Source of the DNA: Hibiscus mutabilis | Taxonomy: Eukaryota; Streptophyta; Magnoliopsida; Malvales; Malvaceae | DNA length: 64,000 nt | NCBI GenBank assembly: GCA_019671005.1 | Contig: CM033745.1 | Span: 20,946,921-21,010,920 of the forward strand | Reading direction: 5' to 3' | Shown: positions 23,366-37,228 of the stretch, one piece after another | Position numbering within the stretch: position 1 is the stretch's first letter | Layout of the letters: each line of letters begins with the position of its first letter | The notes under the pieces: model-generated | Seen by the model: only the letters and a program-made list of their open reading frames with translations | What the model was told of the DNA's origin: nothing | The model's database searches: none | Translations under genes and position numbers: made by a program

Positions 23366-26205
23366 ATTATTTGATCATGAACAACAGTAACTTGAATAAG
23401 AAGTTAAGTAATATCAATCAAGACATTCGAATTTGACACTAGATCATAGAGAGGTTTATTCAAAGATTCATAGGCAAGGTGTAACTTACACTATTGGAAT
23501 CCATATACAAAATAACCATTATAATATCCCAAACATAGTCTATATTCCAGTTAATAAATACATTTCTTGTTATTCCATTTATTTTAGCATTTTCTTATTT
23601 AATCATCATTTTCATGATATCTTTTTAACATAGCCTTGAGAATAGAATAACAGCCTAGGTACACGAAACCCCAATCAAACTGTCGCCAAAAATAATATGG
23701 TACTCGCAGTACCAGTCAATCCCTCCTACTGCCGTCATGTGACCACAACACTTCCCTCCTACTGTCGCCAAGTAAGGACCGTAGTCCAGGACCTTAGTCC
23801 ATTTAACATCTTTCTTATAACATAATGAGCGTAGCTCCATATCATAACATTTTATCAACCTCATTACCCCTTTTTGATTTAGTTATGTGTTCACCTCAAG
23901 TGAACTTCTCTTAATAGATGAGTACGGCTCCATGATCATAATATCATATGCACAAGTTTTATGTTCATCTACATCAAGCATGTACTTGATTCATATATCT
24001 TCCAATTATTCATTCTTTTATTTGATTAATAATGTAACAAATTCGTTATCAAACATGTACATGCATACATAACTTACAATCAAATTCATTTTTTTCATAC
24101 TCAAAATAATTCATAGGAAACATACCTTATTCCTTAATGTATTAAGGCTTGATAACTTATCAAATCATATCATGTTATAAACGTGTATAACTTCATAATT
24201 AGAAAACCGATTGAACATGGTCCATTGTATATCAAGTTATACACATATTCTTGTCATTCGTAAATCTAAATTCAAACTTAGGATTTATTAAAAGGATAGT
24301 TAAGCAAATGGTTCTTAACAAACAAGTAAAAGCATATAAAAGAGTTCACTATGAACTTATCATTAACCAAGTATTCCATCTCAAAGAATATCCCACATTA
24401 GGCACATACCACGAATCCAAGCTTACATATTTCCACCACATAATCAACGGCAAAGCAACAAACTTAAAATAATTAAACATGCTCGGGAAGGTAGTAGGAC
24501 TGTCCCGAGACTTAAAACTACACTCACCTTTTATCCTGAAGTTACAGGATACCTAAGTCCATATTCTCCCGTACTTCTAAAAATTTCCTTAATAGGCTTC
24601 ATGTCTTTATCCTCTTCCTAATCACAATATGAACCCCAAAAATAAATAATGGAAGTCAAAACCAATCAAATCGTTTACTAACATTTTTAATGCACCCTTA
24701 CACACACACACATACCTACACAAATCAGTCCCTTATCGTTCCCATCTAAGAAGAATAATTCACAACTCATGTGTTTACACATTCGTGTATCAAACAGCCC
24801 AATAAGAATTATATATAAGCAAAGCAATTTCATTTTCAGGTTTTAACGGTTTCATGTATCAAAACAGTCCCGTAAGGATTATACTGAAGCGAAACAGCTG
24901 CATTATAAACTCAATCTTGCCCAGACAGTCCGTCTAATTAACCAGAAATTTCCTTTGTTTTTAAGTCTCAGAATCAGCATTTTAGTTATTCAAACCGTCC
25001 TGAATAATGCAAGGACAACCCTTTAACAATGCGTTTTAAAGCACATCCAAGCAGTCTTTACTTGCTCCCAACTACTCAAATCAATTCCAACTTCACATAT
25101 ATATATATATATATATATATGATCAGGCCAATATTTTTTTTTTCATTTTCATTCATGCTTAATCAATTCCTTAAGCCTGCATGTATGTTCACATACATCC
25201 AATTAGCTCCCAAAACGTGTATATATATATATATTCTTGATTAAGCGAGTTTAAATCCGTCCATTAACATCTAATTTATAACCAAAACAGTTTCCTATGT
25301 GATGTTCACAATAATCCCCTGTTCTTAAATCCTCTAACCGATCATTACATCTCATAAATATTCCCGCAAACTTAATCATTTCAATTTCATTCATATACAT
25401 GTACATATATATATATACATATCCATGCCTATAATCTAAGCTCAAGCATGAATTTTTCATTCAGCAGGGGTATAATTCTAATGCTTCCTCCCATCAACTC
25501 TACCTTAAATTTTGCTTCTAAAGATATTTCATTCAAACGATTCAATTACTTGGTCATTTCAGATTTTTCACTATCAACCAATTGATATCACCAACTACCA
25601 TGCATGTTCAAGCAAACATACTATGTGAACATGTAAATTATTCAAGGATCAAGAACTCTCTAATAAGCATTTGCTCTCTAATTAAATCTACTACCAAAAT
25701 TTCATATAAACAATCTATAATCAAATTTACTACTTAAACCTTAAATCATAAGAGAGGAATAAATTTCTTACCTCCCCTTTTTCTCCAAGTTATTCGAAAC
25801 CTCAATCCAGAATTTAGATTATAGTCCAAATTTCCAATGTCGAATCCTCAAGCAAGCTTCACTTCTTCTTACCAAAGCCATGGTGATTCGGACAAGAGAA
25901 AGAAGATGATGTTTTTTTTGTCTTTTCCCACAACCAAAATCTTAGCACAAATTGTCCCTCCAATCGGTTGACAAGTAAGCAAGTCCCCAAATTGGTTTCA
26001 AAATTAGATGCAAATCTTTTGTTTACATAACCATTCACTTTGGTCCATTCTTAAAAGCCCTCAAATTTCTTTATTACTCAATTAGGTCCCAAACACTCAA
26101 ACCTTATATTATTACTTCTAGCTTATTCTAACATAATTAGTATAATTAAGCTTATTTTTTATAACAAACCTTATCATACTTCAAGTCCAATTTTGTGATA
26201 TTACA
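23366..26205 (-). mobile_element. 3' LTR of chromovirus II, 3' end deleted
   Basis: On the minus strand it starts TGTAATATCACAAAATTGG at 26205 and reads leftwards. 23366-25590 is repeated at 30199-32390 in the 5' LTR of the same element, in the same orientation. It lacks the last about 1.97 kb (28232-30198 equivalent), lost at the junction with chromovirus I. It carries the reverse-complement LTR module (23751-23788) and an AT microsatellite. Confidence 0.87.
25097..25120. repeat. (AT)12 microsatellite
   Basis: A pure AT dinucleotide run inside the LTR of element II. The matching site in the other LTR (about 31924-31935) is shorter and interrupted, so the run expanded after insertion. A second run lies at 32217-32238. 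Confidence 0.95.
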
Positions 26206-28215
26206 ATTCTCTCTCCCTTAAAAAGCAAATTCGTCCTCGAATTTTCATGTGAAGAAAAGGTGAGGGTATTGTCTCTTCATAGCCGCCTTAGGATTCCAAG
26301 AAATTTCCTCGGACTTTAGATTTTTCTAGAATACTTGTCCTTTCAACACAGGAGGTATATATCTCTCTACTATCTAGGATTTTTTTTTACGATTTCACGG
26401 TTATGCTATTCAGTCATCTTGTCTAGACTCAACTTATTAGAACATGATTGAAATATGCTGACACAAGAGATCCATTGGTTATTACCTGAACTGAATTGTT
26501 TGTCTTTGGGTAAGAAAGTAACCCAAACCATTTATAAAATCCATAGATACACATTTCTATTGCCACTAAGATAGTTCATTGAGTTGTAGAAGTCCCTTAA
26601 GAATTCAATGTTCAGATTGATCTCCTGACAGGTTAAAGATCTGATACAAATTCTGTATTAGAAGACTTCGTTCCTAATAACCACGTGATTTCCTTCAATT
26701 CTCATACATTTTTACAGACATGGGATAATTAAAAAGGAGTTACTAAAAATTTTTTGGGGGCATTTCTGACTCAAGAACTTTATCATGTGAAACACATCTC
26801 TACCTCAAAAAGGTAATAAGCTGTTTGAATTTGCGAGAAGTCTGATTTTAGGTTCATCTTTGAGCCAAATCACTCTGAAGCTTAGGGTCTGACCCCAAAA
26901 AGACTTTCGATTTAAATTGAACTGGAAGTTCAACTAAAATTGTTGGTTCTTCCATAACTTATAATAAGCATAGATAAGAATTTACCTCAACAAATCGGAA
27001 CTTCGAAGTTAGATTTCCATTTAAACAACAGGTATATATTTTCAGAGAATCTTGATTGAAGGAGCGTCTGAGGTAGATAATATCCAACTAATCTTCGGAA
27101 AGCTTCTAATTTCACTAGCATTCCTTGGGGACTTCCAATTAACACTGATTTAATATTTTCAAGATCTTCCTTATTTTTCTTTTGTAAATGTCCATAACCA
27201 AGGAAAAGCACTACAAGGAATTCATATTAATCACGTCTAATCTTGAATGTAGTTCTTGGTGCTTCGATTTCCTTGACTCTCATCTGGTAGTATTTTGATC
27301 GAGGATCAATTTTGGAAAACACCGTAGCATCCTTAAGATGATCAGGCGAGCCCTCAATTCCAACTCAACTTTCTAAATCGAAGATAATCCTAAAAGTTCC
27401 TTAGGGAAAATTTCACGAAATTTATCGACATCCAAAATTGACTCAAAAGTAAATTTAGTCTTATTAACAATCAGATATAGCAAAAACCTCCGGTGTTGAT
27501 TCAGAAGATTTCTTATTTATCAAGATTATGGGTTCTTTTCTTAATCAAGAGAAGGAAAAACCTCTTCTTACAACAGTTTACTCAATCATGTTGTCTACTT
27601 AAGCAATCTAATCTCAGACTATAGTCAAATTCTTGGAAAGGTAGAACTAAAGGGTCAACATGAGAGAAAAAAAATTCTTTGTACAGAAAAGGGCAATTCT
27701 CACATACTATATAAAGGAATGAGTCGATTCGGAATCCAATAAAATGTATACGATATTTGAGTGCAACACAAATATACTCACGAAGGTATAAGCTTCGATA
27801 CTAAATTAGCTTATTCTAACGAAGTCCTTGGTTATACAAGTAAAGGATGAATGCGTGGAGTTGGAAGATTTTGCTTCAAAGTAAAGCAACAAATTGATTG
27901 ACTAATTCCTTACACTAAGGAGGCATTCCCATTACACAAAATGGATCGAAGGAATCTTCTTACTGCTGCTTATCAGCATTCTAAGGATTTGTTATTTCAG
28001 ATTCATTTTCACTTTACCTCCTTCACTGGAGGGACCAACCGAATTCTCATTATCCCGGTTAATATGCATGTCAAATATTCATTGAAATTAATAACATGCA
28101 AAAGAGCTCATAATTTACATGGATCACAAGTATTTGTCAAACTCAACTCCTAGGTGGCACAATAACTTATAATGATGCAATAGCCTTTGATTTAGTTCGA
28201 AGATCGACTAAATCG
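26206..28215 (-). pseudogene. Chromovirus II internal region, reduced and decayed
   Basis: The internal domain is only about 2.0 kb against 4.7-5.0 kb in elements I and V. It starts next to the LTR with a purine tract and the TCGAGGACGAATT-type tail usual at the gag-pol end. Recognisable remains are a protease-RT linker (FREIFPKELLGL near 27380-27430) and RT motifs near 27190-27300 (YQMRVKE, then YEFLV) with many frameshifts. No gag, intact integrase or catalytic box can be read. It may have been non-autonomous before decay, or lost parts afterwards. Confidence 0.72.
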
Positions 28216-28228
28216 GGCTTTGATACCA
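28216..28228 (-). promoter_or_regulatory. Primer-binding site of chromovirus II
   Basis: Minus strand TGGTATCAAAGCC, one mismatch from the canonical initiator tRNA-Met complement, three bases after the LTR end GGGGTGTTATA. Confidence 0.83.
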
Positions 28229-28231
28229 AAT

Positions 28232-31200
28232 TATAACACCCCTTACTCAGTCTAAAAGAAAACCAGATTAAGAAGAGTTACAAAACGAGAATCCACATAA
28301 TCATACATTGTCCTAGCATTTCACAACAAACATGCATCAAGAAAAAAGGGGTAATTTAAAACTTTTAAGTTGAATGTTTTAAAGGTTCATCTTTTTCTTC
28401 CAAACAATAACGAACATGAAAAATTCTTATTCAAACTTACGCATTATAAATCTTAGCTTGATGATAGATTGGTATATTTAATTATTATTAGAAGATATCA
28501 CTCTATATCACGATTGTACATATTGATTGTAATCCGTCTATTAATAAACGCTAAATTTTCATTGAATACTATAAACCCAGCTAAGAAGTAGACTAATTAT
28601 AGTATGATAATAGGCCAAACATAAGATTAACTTGATCCACAAGTAAAAGATCGAATGTCACAAAAGTAACCAACTAGCATATCAAACAATCACTCATTCA
28701 AATCAAAAGTATGGCTAGCTCCACAATCACTATTCGATCAAACCAAATAAAGGGTGGGATTTCTTATTTACTCTACTTTCATACAATTTACCTCCTTAGC
28801 AACAACAATGTTTTTAAAAGGCTTAAATATGAATGACTTTATTAACATAAAATAGGTTTTAGTTAAAGGTTATTACAAACCTTCCAAACATCTTCAATTA
28901 GATGCATTGTGAACTATAATACTAAGCAAAGTTTCTTAAAAAAATTCCATTTAGCCGTATCCACAATCAAGACCACTATTTTCAAACTTTCACATATATT
29001 TTTCTCACTTCAAAAATATCACCTATATCTCCTACAATAGATGTAGAAAACAAACCATTAGATTCCAGCAACCATTAGATTCCAGCATCCCAATCTATTC
29101 ACTCCTACGTCTTTTACAATTTAGAACACCAGCAAGAGTTTGTTTTCTCACATTTATCCTTTCAAAAATCCAGTTATAAATTTTAATATCCAACTAACCA
29201 TTATACTATTTGATTTCAACTATAATCATAGAATAGCAAGCATCACACAAACAATCACTAAAAAATCAAATAAGTCAAGCAACCATACAAAAATAATTAT
29301 AGGCCATTTACAGAACTTTTGATGCTTAACAAGCTTATTCACTCATAAGCCATAAATGGAATCAATATGCAAAATGCAACTTATAACTAAGTGCCACCAT
29401 CTAGGAGTACTAGGGATGTAGTTTTACCTAGCTCCTTGTGATTCTGTCCAAGCTCGAAAGAAAACGAAAGTACTCATACCCCTGAAATGTAAAACAGAAA
29501 CAGAATAAGCAATCGCTTTGTGAGGTAGCTTAGATAAATCAGAATTACGCTTCAGAAGCTCTAAATTTTAATCTTTAGTCTTTCCTTTAAGCCATTGAAT
29601 CTGGTGGATTACAGGTATAGGCAATCCAATTCACTCTAGTTATATGATTCGAATATAGGCAAGCTTCTAGTCCATTGGGACCATTCGTAAAACAGCTTAT
29701 TTGTATCTAACTTCCCTTTTTCCTTCAAGTTTCGATTATAATAATCTTTACTCACTCAATTCGAAAAACAAGAAACTTGGTTCAAAGTGCTACCTATTGG
29801 ACAAGATTCCAGAAATACATTAATTCATAGACATAGATTTCATTGACTTAAAATATATCAACTTAATACATAGAACGTCAATCATACAATTGCTAAAATA
29901 TTCAATTTTATTTATAATTACGAATAATCGAATAAATATTTGGCACAGAGCAATTTGTTTCTTTATCAAAGCATAATTAACTATTTTAGAGTAGACAATC
30001 CACACTTAGAAGATACACTTTACTTATTTTAACAAGTTACTATCAAGTTTCATTACCAATGCAAAAGACTTTCTTATTTTCTTTATATCAAAATTTAACA
30101 ATACTTAGATCACTTCACGCACCCAACATCAAACATAATATATCAAAATTGAGGATTACTTAGTTCATAAATCATAGATCATGTCCTTCCGTTCATGGAA
30201 TTATTTGATCATGAACAACAGTAACTTGAATAAGAAGTTAAGTAATATCAATCAAGACATTCGAATTTGACACTAGATCATAGAGAGGTTTATTCAAAGA
30301 TTCATAGGCAAGGTGTAACTTACACTATTGGAATCCATATACAAAATAACCATTATAATATCCCAAACATAGTCTATATTCCAGTTAATAAATACATTTC
30401 TTGTATTCCATTTATTTTAGCATTTTCTTATTTTATCATCATTTTCATGATTTCTTTTTAACATAGCCTTGAGAATCGAATAACAGCCTAGGTACACGAA
30501 TCTTCAACCGAACTGTCGCCAAAAATAATATGGTACTTGTAGTACCGGTCAATCCCTCCTATTGTCGCCAACTGACCACAACACTTCCCTCCTACTGTCG
30601 CCAAGTAAGGACCGTAGTCCACCCAAAACACTAAACTCTATGGACTCTATGGCATGCCAACTATACCTGCGACTGACTCGAGACCAAGGCTTTCACATTT
30701 AGCATCTTTCTTATAACATAATGAGCGTAGCTCCATATCATAACATTATATCAACCTCATTACCCCTTTTTGATTTAGGTATGTGTTCACCTCAAGTGAA
30801 TTTCTCTTAATAGATCTACGTCAAGCATGTACTCGATTCATACATCTTCCAATTATTCATTCTTTTATTTGATTAATAATGTAACAAAGTCATTATCAAA
30901 CATGTACATGCATACATAACTTATAATCAAATTCATTTTTTTCATACTGAAAATAATTCATAGGAAACATACCTTATTCATTAACGTATTAAGGCTTGAT
31001 AACTTATCAAATCATATCATGTTATAAACGAGTATAACTTCATGATTAGAACACCGATTAAACATGGTCCATTGTATATCAAGTTATACATATATTCTTG
31101 TCGTTCGTAAATCTAAATTCAAACTTAAGATTTATTCAAAGGATAGATAAGCAAATGTTTCTTAACAAACAAGTAAAAGCATACAAAAGAGTTTACTCTG

Positions 31201-32389
31201 AACTTATCATTAATCAAGTATTCCATCTCAAAGAATATCCCACATTAGGCACATACCTCGTATCCAAGCTTACATATTTGCACTGCGTAAGTCAATGGCA
31301 AAACAACAAACTTAAAATAATTAAACATGCTCGAGAAGGTAGTAGGCCTATCCTGAGACTTAAAACTACACTCACCTTTTATCCTGAAGTCACAGGATAC
31401 CTAAGTCCACATTCTCCCATACTTCTTAATCATGTCTTTATCCTCTTCCTAATCACAATATGAACCCTAAAAATAAATAATGGAAGTCAAAACCAATCAA
31501 ATCGTTTACTAACATTTTTAATGCACCCTTACACACACACATATATATACCTACACAAATCAGTCCCTTATCGTTCCCATCTAAGAAGAATAATTCACAA
31601 CTCATGTGTTTACACATTCATGTATCAAACAACCCAATAAGAATTATATATAAGCAAAACAATTCCATTTTTAGGTTTTCATGTATAAAAACAGTCCCGT
31701 AAGGATTATACTCAAGCGAAACAACTGCATTATAAACTCAATCTTGCCCAGATAGTTCGTCTAATTAACCAAAAATTTCCTTTGTTTTTAAGTCTCAGAA
31801 TCAGCATTTTAGTTATTCAAACCGTCCTAAATAATGCAAGGACAGTCCTTTAACAATGCGTTTTAAAGCACATCCAAGTAATCTTTACTTGCTCCCAACT
31901 ACTCAAATCAATTCCAACTTCACATATATATATAAATATGATCAGGCCAATTTTTTTTTTTCATTTTCATTCATGCTTAATCAATTCCTTAAGCCTGCAT
32001 GTATGTTCACATACATCCAATATGCTCCCAAAACGTGTATATATATTCTTTATTAAGTGAGTTTAAATCAGTCCATTAACATCTAATCTATAACCAAAAC
32101 AGTTTCCTATGTGTTGTTCACATTAATCCCCTATTCGTAAATCCTCCAACCGATCATTACATCTCATAAATATTCCAACAAACTTAATCATTTCAATTTC
32201 ATTCATATACACGTACATATATATATATATATATATATCGATCCATGCCTATAATCTAAGCTCATACATGAATTTTTCATTCAGCAGGGGTATAATTGTA
32301 ATGCTTCCTCCCATCAACTCTACCTTAAATTTTGCTTCTAAAGATATTTCATTAAAACGATTCAATTACTTGGCCATTTCAGATTTTTC
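28232..32389 (-). mobile_element. 5' LTR of chromovirus II, main part
   Basis: The LTR ends at 28232 (minus strand GTGTTATA). 30199-32389 pairs with the 3' LTR. A 17-bp tandem duplication (unit AACCATTAGATTCCAGC) lies at 29053-29086. The reverse LTR module is at 30583-30620. Homology to the LTR partner breaks at about 32389, where a plus-strand LTR with its polypurine tract is joined. The LTR start is found at 37146-37228. The partner sequence 25590-26120 has no counterpart and was probably deleted. Confidence 0.82.
32217..32238. repeat. (AT)11 microsatellite
   Basis: A pure AT run that differs in length from its LTR partner near 25406-25420. Confidence 0.93.
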
Positions 32390-32440
32390 ATTTAGCAGGG
32401 GTATAATTCGAGGACGAATTTCTTTTAAGGGGGGGGGAAT
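32390..32440 (+). promoter_or_regulatory. Internal tail and polypurine tract of a plus-strand chromovirus
   Basis: A TTCGAGGACGAATTTC-type gag-pol tail is followed by a run of nine G and GAAT directly before a TG LTR start. Only these about 50 bases of the internal region remain. Confidence 0.78.
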
Positions 32441-35400
32441 TGTAATACCCCAAATACCGGTCTAGAAGTAAGTTGAGGATTTAAATTCTAGCTTAATTGT
32501 TCGAATCGTTTTAGAATAAATCTATAATTTTTTATACACAAACGAAGGACCAAAGTATGAAATTTGAATAGTATTATAGCCAATTTTGAATGGATCAAAT
32601 CGAGAACTTTGAATGTTTAGTGGTTTGCATGTAAAACTTTAAGGAAATAAAGGGCACATATATGTGTCAATGTGAATGAACATGTGGAGGGGAATCTTGG
32701 CTTATGTGGAGGATAACCAAAACGTTTTGGTTATCATCTTCCTCTCCCTTTCAATGGCCGAAACATAAGATAGAGAGTAAGGGAGAGAGAGTTTGGAGAG
32801 GAAATCAATAGAGATGGTAGATGAGAGACTAGTGCTAAGGGACGTAATCGGTCTAACCAAGAATTGGGTAAGCTTCATTGTTTGTAACTTGGTTGTTTAT
32901 TAGAATTCTTGTGTGCATGTTTTGAATGATATATGTATGGATGGTAACCATGGAAAATATTGTGCATACATGTGATTTTGGTGAAAGATTTTAAAGAAAT
33001 AGTTAGGGATCTTCGAATAGAATTTGAAAAGAGTAGATAACAAATTGTGATCTTGTTTAATGATCATGGTTTAATAGATGAAATATGCATTTGTTTGGAA
33101 CTTTAATTGGATGCAAATATGTATGTGTATGATTGAAATCTAGGCGATTAATGACAAAAATTATGCCAAAGATTAATGATGCCCTGTTTCAAGGGGTTAA
33201 GTAAACATGTAAATGGTTAGGATTATATTGTGAATGCTTAAGATCATTAAGGGGCTGTTAAGCTTAGATGTAATTTAGTATGGGAGCTGATCTGTTTTAT
33301 AAAAATGTAATTGAGGACTGTTTTATCAAGTTAGTGAGCTGTTTGGCTTAAATTTATGTTACTAAGTGTCCAAACATGTGAATATGAAAACATGACAGTA
33401 AATATATTGATATGTACAAAAACATGACTGTTATTAGAATTTTTAGGGGATTATTTTGATGCATAAATAAGAGAAAATGGATAAGTATTTGATCACAAGA
33501 GTCTAGATAGATTTGTGTATATTTGAAACAATTTGGGTACAATGAAATTGATGATATATATGGACTGTCTTGATGCAAATTATACACTATTTTGGATATG
33601 CAAATTTTAGTTAAGATTGTGCAGTCTAGTTATGAATAAAATGAGCAGTTTTAAATGTTTAAAAATGACCAGTTTTGTTGTTTAAAACAGTGCAGTCTTG
33701 ATCAAAAACTATGCAGAAATGCAGTTTCTGCAGTCTTGATTGTACAGTCTAATGAACATGTGCAGTTTATGCAGTTTTGAATGTGTTTAAAATTATTAAA
33801 GTTGTTTTGAGCAAGTTTATGTGATGTGTAGTAATAGGGTAGAATGCAGTAAAGAAAATAGTTTATAGTGCAGAATTTTGTAATGTAAAATAGTTTATTG
33901 AATGCAGAATTGAGGTTTAAATGTGCAGTTTTGAATGAATTAGATAAAAGCATGGACTGTTTTGATGCTAATTTGTGTGCATATGCTTGAATTAGATTGT
34001 TTTTGAAGATATATATATGTAATTATTGAAGACAATTCTGTGTACTTGTATATGTAAACAAAGGTAGATTGGATTAAATTGGTTTTAATAATTTGCTTGA
34101 TTGTTTTGAGGTACAAGTCTTAATAAGGAAAAAGGGTGGCTAAAGGAAAGCTTGCAAAGGACTTGGTTAACTAGCAAATATAAGATTGTGGATCAGGTAT
34201 TCCATAATGTTGGAATATAAGGTGAGTGTAGTCGATGGAGTCTCGGGTGACACGGTGTCATTTTGATTTTTATTGTTTTATTAAGTTTAAAACATTATAT
34301 GTACATGGATGGATGGCATTGATCATACATGCTGCATAATGCTCAAATAGAGCAAATTTGGGTAAGGGCATTCATAGCATGGCATCCTTGAAATATTGTT
34401 AATTTTTACTTTCATTAAGCATTCTTACTTGTTATGCTATGATTGTTAATTTTGAGTTGTGTATTGCTATTGAAGCTTGGATGCTAACCTTTGATCGAAA
34501 GATGTTAATAAAGCTTAAAGAGGAATGTGGTATTAATGATACATTTATAAACCCATAAGTTAAAGATGCTAAGACTCTATTCAAGATTAAAAGGCACTCA
34601 TTGAACAATAATAAAAGTTACTTGTCCAATAAGATACTTCCCCAATGTCAAAGATTGAAATAAGATAAGTAAGTTGCCTTCAATGGAAGCCCTTGGTTAC
34701 TATGACATAATACATGGTGTCTATGTATATTGGGACTACGGTCCATGAGCTACGGCTCGGAGGACGCCCCATTGATTTATGATATGTATATTGGCGACAG
34801 TAGGAGGTAACGGGGGAGATGTACGGAGACTTGGCGGCAGTTTGGTTGGATAGTGTGAAGATAGGATTGATATGTTTCAATACTAGCCATTGCAATATGC
34901 TTTGAGCTATGTATTGATTGGACCATTACGGTCGATTGCGAACCATTGTTAATTATGTTCATAAATGATCCAAGGCAAACATGTTAAAAGTTGTAATAAT
35001 CAATGAAAAATCGATGAAGAAATGTGAAAAGATCCTTGAAAGTGTTATAATATATTGACTAGCTCTTGGTGAGCATAATGTATTGAATGGCTCTAGCTGA
35101 GCATGTGTTACAAGTTACCTAAGAATTGAATAAATACAATTTGTATAAGGCAACAAACAATCAATTGATCTATTGACAGCAATTGGTAAGATAATGAAGA
35201 TTTCAAAGGCTATCGTGTATTGAACAAGTCTCAAGGAGACTTAAATATGATAAATTGATCTTAACCAAGATCAATATAATTTCAGAGAAGCTTGAAGAAA
35301 GCATTCGAACACCCCAAAATTTTACAAAGGCAATTTAAGATCCTATTAACAAAAGCTAACATACGTTTGTGGATTCTTATGTATTCATTGTAAATTTTGT

Positions 35401-37145
35401 TACATGTTTTGTTGATATCGATGTCTACTACCTCACTTAGGCTATATAAGCCTAATGCATTCATTTTTCATGCATTGCATGAATATTAAAGTTCATATGT
35501 CTTCAAGTGTGGTTGAAAGTTATGAATCTTGTTCAGGTTCCAAGTAAAGATTGGAATTCTTCTTAAGTAATATACTCCTAGGATGGTGGCATTTAGGATG
35601 GTGTATAGGCCTTTGTGACCTATTTATCTTGGTATGTAAGATATAAGTAGAAACTATGTTGTAAACTTTTAATTCTGATTGTTTTGGGTTGATTTGTTTC
35701 AATGATTTGGTAAGTAGGCAATTGTTACATGGTATGAATCGGTACTTGATCTTGATACATGTATAGGTTTGGTTGGGAGTAGTTAATTGAGTTTGGTTGT
35801 CATGTTACTAAGTATTGTGGTAGTTTTAATGTTAGAATATGAATACAAGAAATGGAGTGAGTTTGCTGGTCGCATGATGTGCAATTTTGAGAAATTGATA
35901 ACAATTGTAATAGAATTGCCTAGACTTTCAAACTTGTATAAGATCTGTGTTAATTTAAGCGTAAGTGAACTTGTTTATGTGTAATTGTTTCCAAGTGGTT
36001 ATAGATTTATGTTATGCAATACTCGAACTCTATAGTAAGGTAAAGGCTAAGTTTAAGAAAATGAAAACAAAAAGGAACAAGAAAGTTCTTTAGTTAGTTG
36101 GTTGACCATGTAAAATAAGTCTATGCTTGATACTTATCGTTAGAGTCTTAAGCTAAGAATGTATAACTTGACACAATCACTTGATTATATTAAAACATGG
36201 TGGATTATGCTTGTATGTCATGTGTTCTAATAAATACTTATAATTTGAGTAAATGATTATTGCTCAAGGAAGACTTTCGAATAAATGATGATCTTATATT
36301 CAGTGTTAAGGTATAAAGTTTGGCAAAATAAGTAGACTTTATGAGTAATTGATCAATCAATGAAATGTAGATATTGAAAAGAGACATGTATGAATAATTG
36401 ATCAATCAATGAAATGTAGATATTGAAAAGAGACATGGTTTGAATAATTGGTGTAACCTGATAAAACCATGATCATCTCATGATTTCTAAATTATAATCT
36501 GGAGAAACCATGATCATCTCATGATTTCTAAATTATAATCTAGAGAGGCAATCAGGATCGATCCCCTAAGAATCTCAGACTGTAATAATAATTCGGTTCT
36601 CTAAGTTACTATTATAATGACTCACTCTCTTAAGCAATGAGATATTATGGTATGAATAAGATTTTAGAAATCACAATCTATATTATCACACGTCTTCATG
36701 AGAATAATGAAGAAAGTAGTTAAATGCCGAGTATATAGATAAGCAATGATAGGAGTTTTTGAGTGCATTGTCTTATGAGGATCTCTTTTCCTTAAGTACG
36801 TATGAATCAAATAAAATAATTAGAATCAGGCATGAGTTTGTAATTGATTTTGTAATCATTGATGGTAATTAAAAGATGAATGATCTTGATGTTTAGATAA
36901 GGAAATCTATCACTATGTGAGCTATTATAGTGCTTTTTTTTTTTAAAAAAAAAGGAATGATTTGCACACATGATTCATGCCTGATAATAGACTTGCTTGT
37001 AATTAAATTAAAAAGTTTTAACTTTTATCCCATTTTCATACATCGAGTCCTAACTTGTGAGACAAGTTAGTCTTGGCTATTGGTTTTTCTTTTAAGTAAC
37101 ATCTTAAACTCTGGTTTTCTTCTAAGCCGGGTTGAGGATGTTACA
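32441..37145 (+). mobile_element. Long 3' LTR (4.7 kb) of a plus-strand chromovirus
   Basis: It starts TGTAATACCCC and ends GGGTTGAGGATGTTACA. It follows a polypurine tract, so it was a 3' LTR, but no 5' partner is in the window. It contains the GACTACGGTCC / GGCGACAGTAGGAGG module at 34731-34850 and two tandem duplications at 36342-36546. A T11-A10 run lies near 36935-36956. It is inserted in the 5' LTR of element II. Small open frames in it show no recognisable product. The unusually long size could include further nested pieces that I cannot separate. Confidence 0.78.
36342..36546. repeat. Two adjacent tandem duplications inside the LTR
   Basis: A 49-bp unit is present twice with a third start (36342-36450; unit includes TTGATCAATCAATGAAATG). 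After a short gap a 41-bp unit is present twice (36464-36546; unit includes CCATGATCATCTCATG). Units are nearly identical, so the duplications are recent. Both contain short palindromes (TTGATCAA, ATGATCAT). Confidence 0.93.
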
Positions 37146-37228
37146 CTGATTCTAAAACAATCCATATATTAAGCTTATTTTTTTATAACAAACCTTATCA
37201 TACTTCAAGTCCAACTTTGGGTATTACA
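37146..37228 (-). mobile_element. 5' LTR of chromovirus II, LTR start
   Basis: On the minus strand it starts TGTAATACCC at 37228 and matches the first 80 bases of the 3' LTR ending at 26205 (shared stretch includes TTGGACTTGAAGTATGATAA). It proves that the 4.7 kb LTR lies inside the element II LTR. Confidence 0.87.

Noticed and set aside
23433..23633. Open frame repeated almost identically at 30267-30461 (also 24251-24472 with 31098-31463, and 25029-25244 with 31856-32056), suggesting conserved genes
   Set aside because: They are the same LTR positions in the two LTRs of element II, and on the strand opposite to the element. Identity comes from being an LTR pair, not from coding selection.
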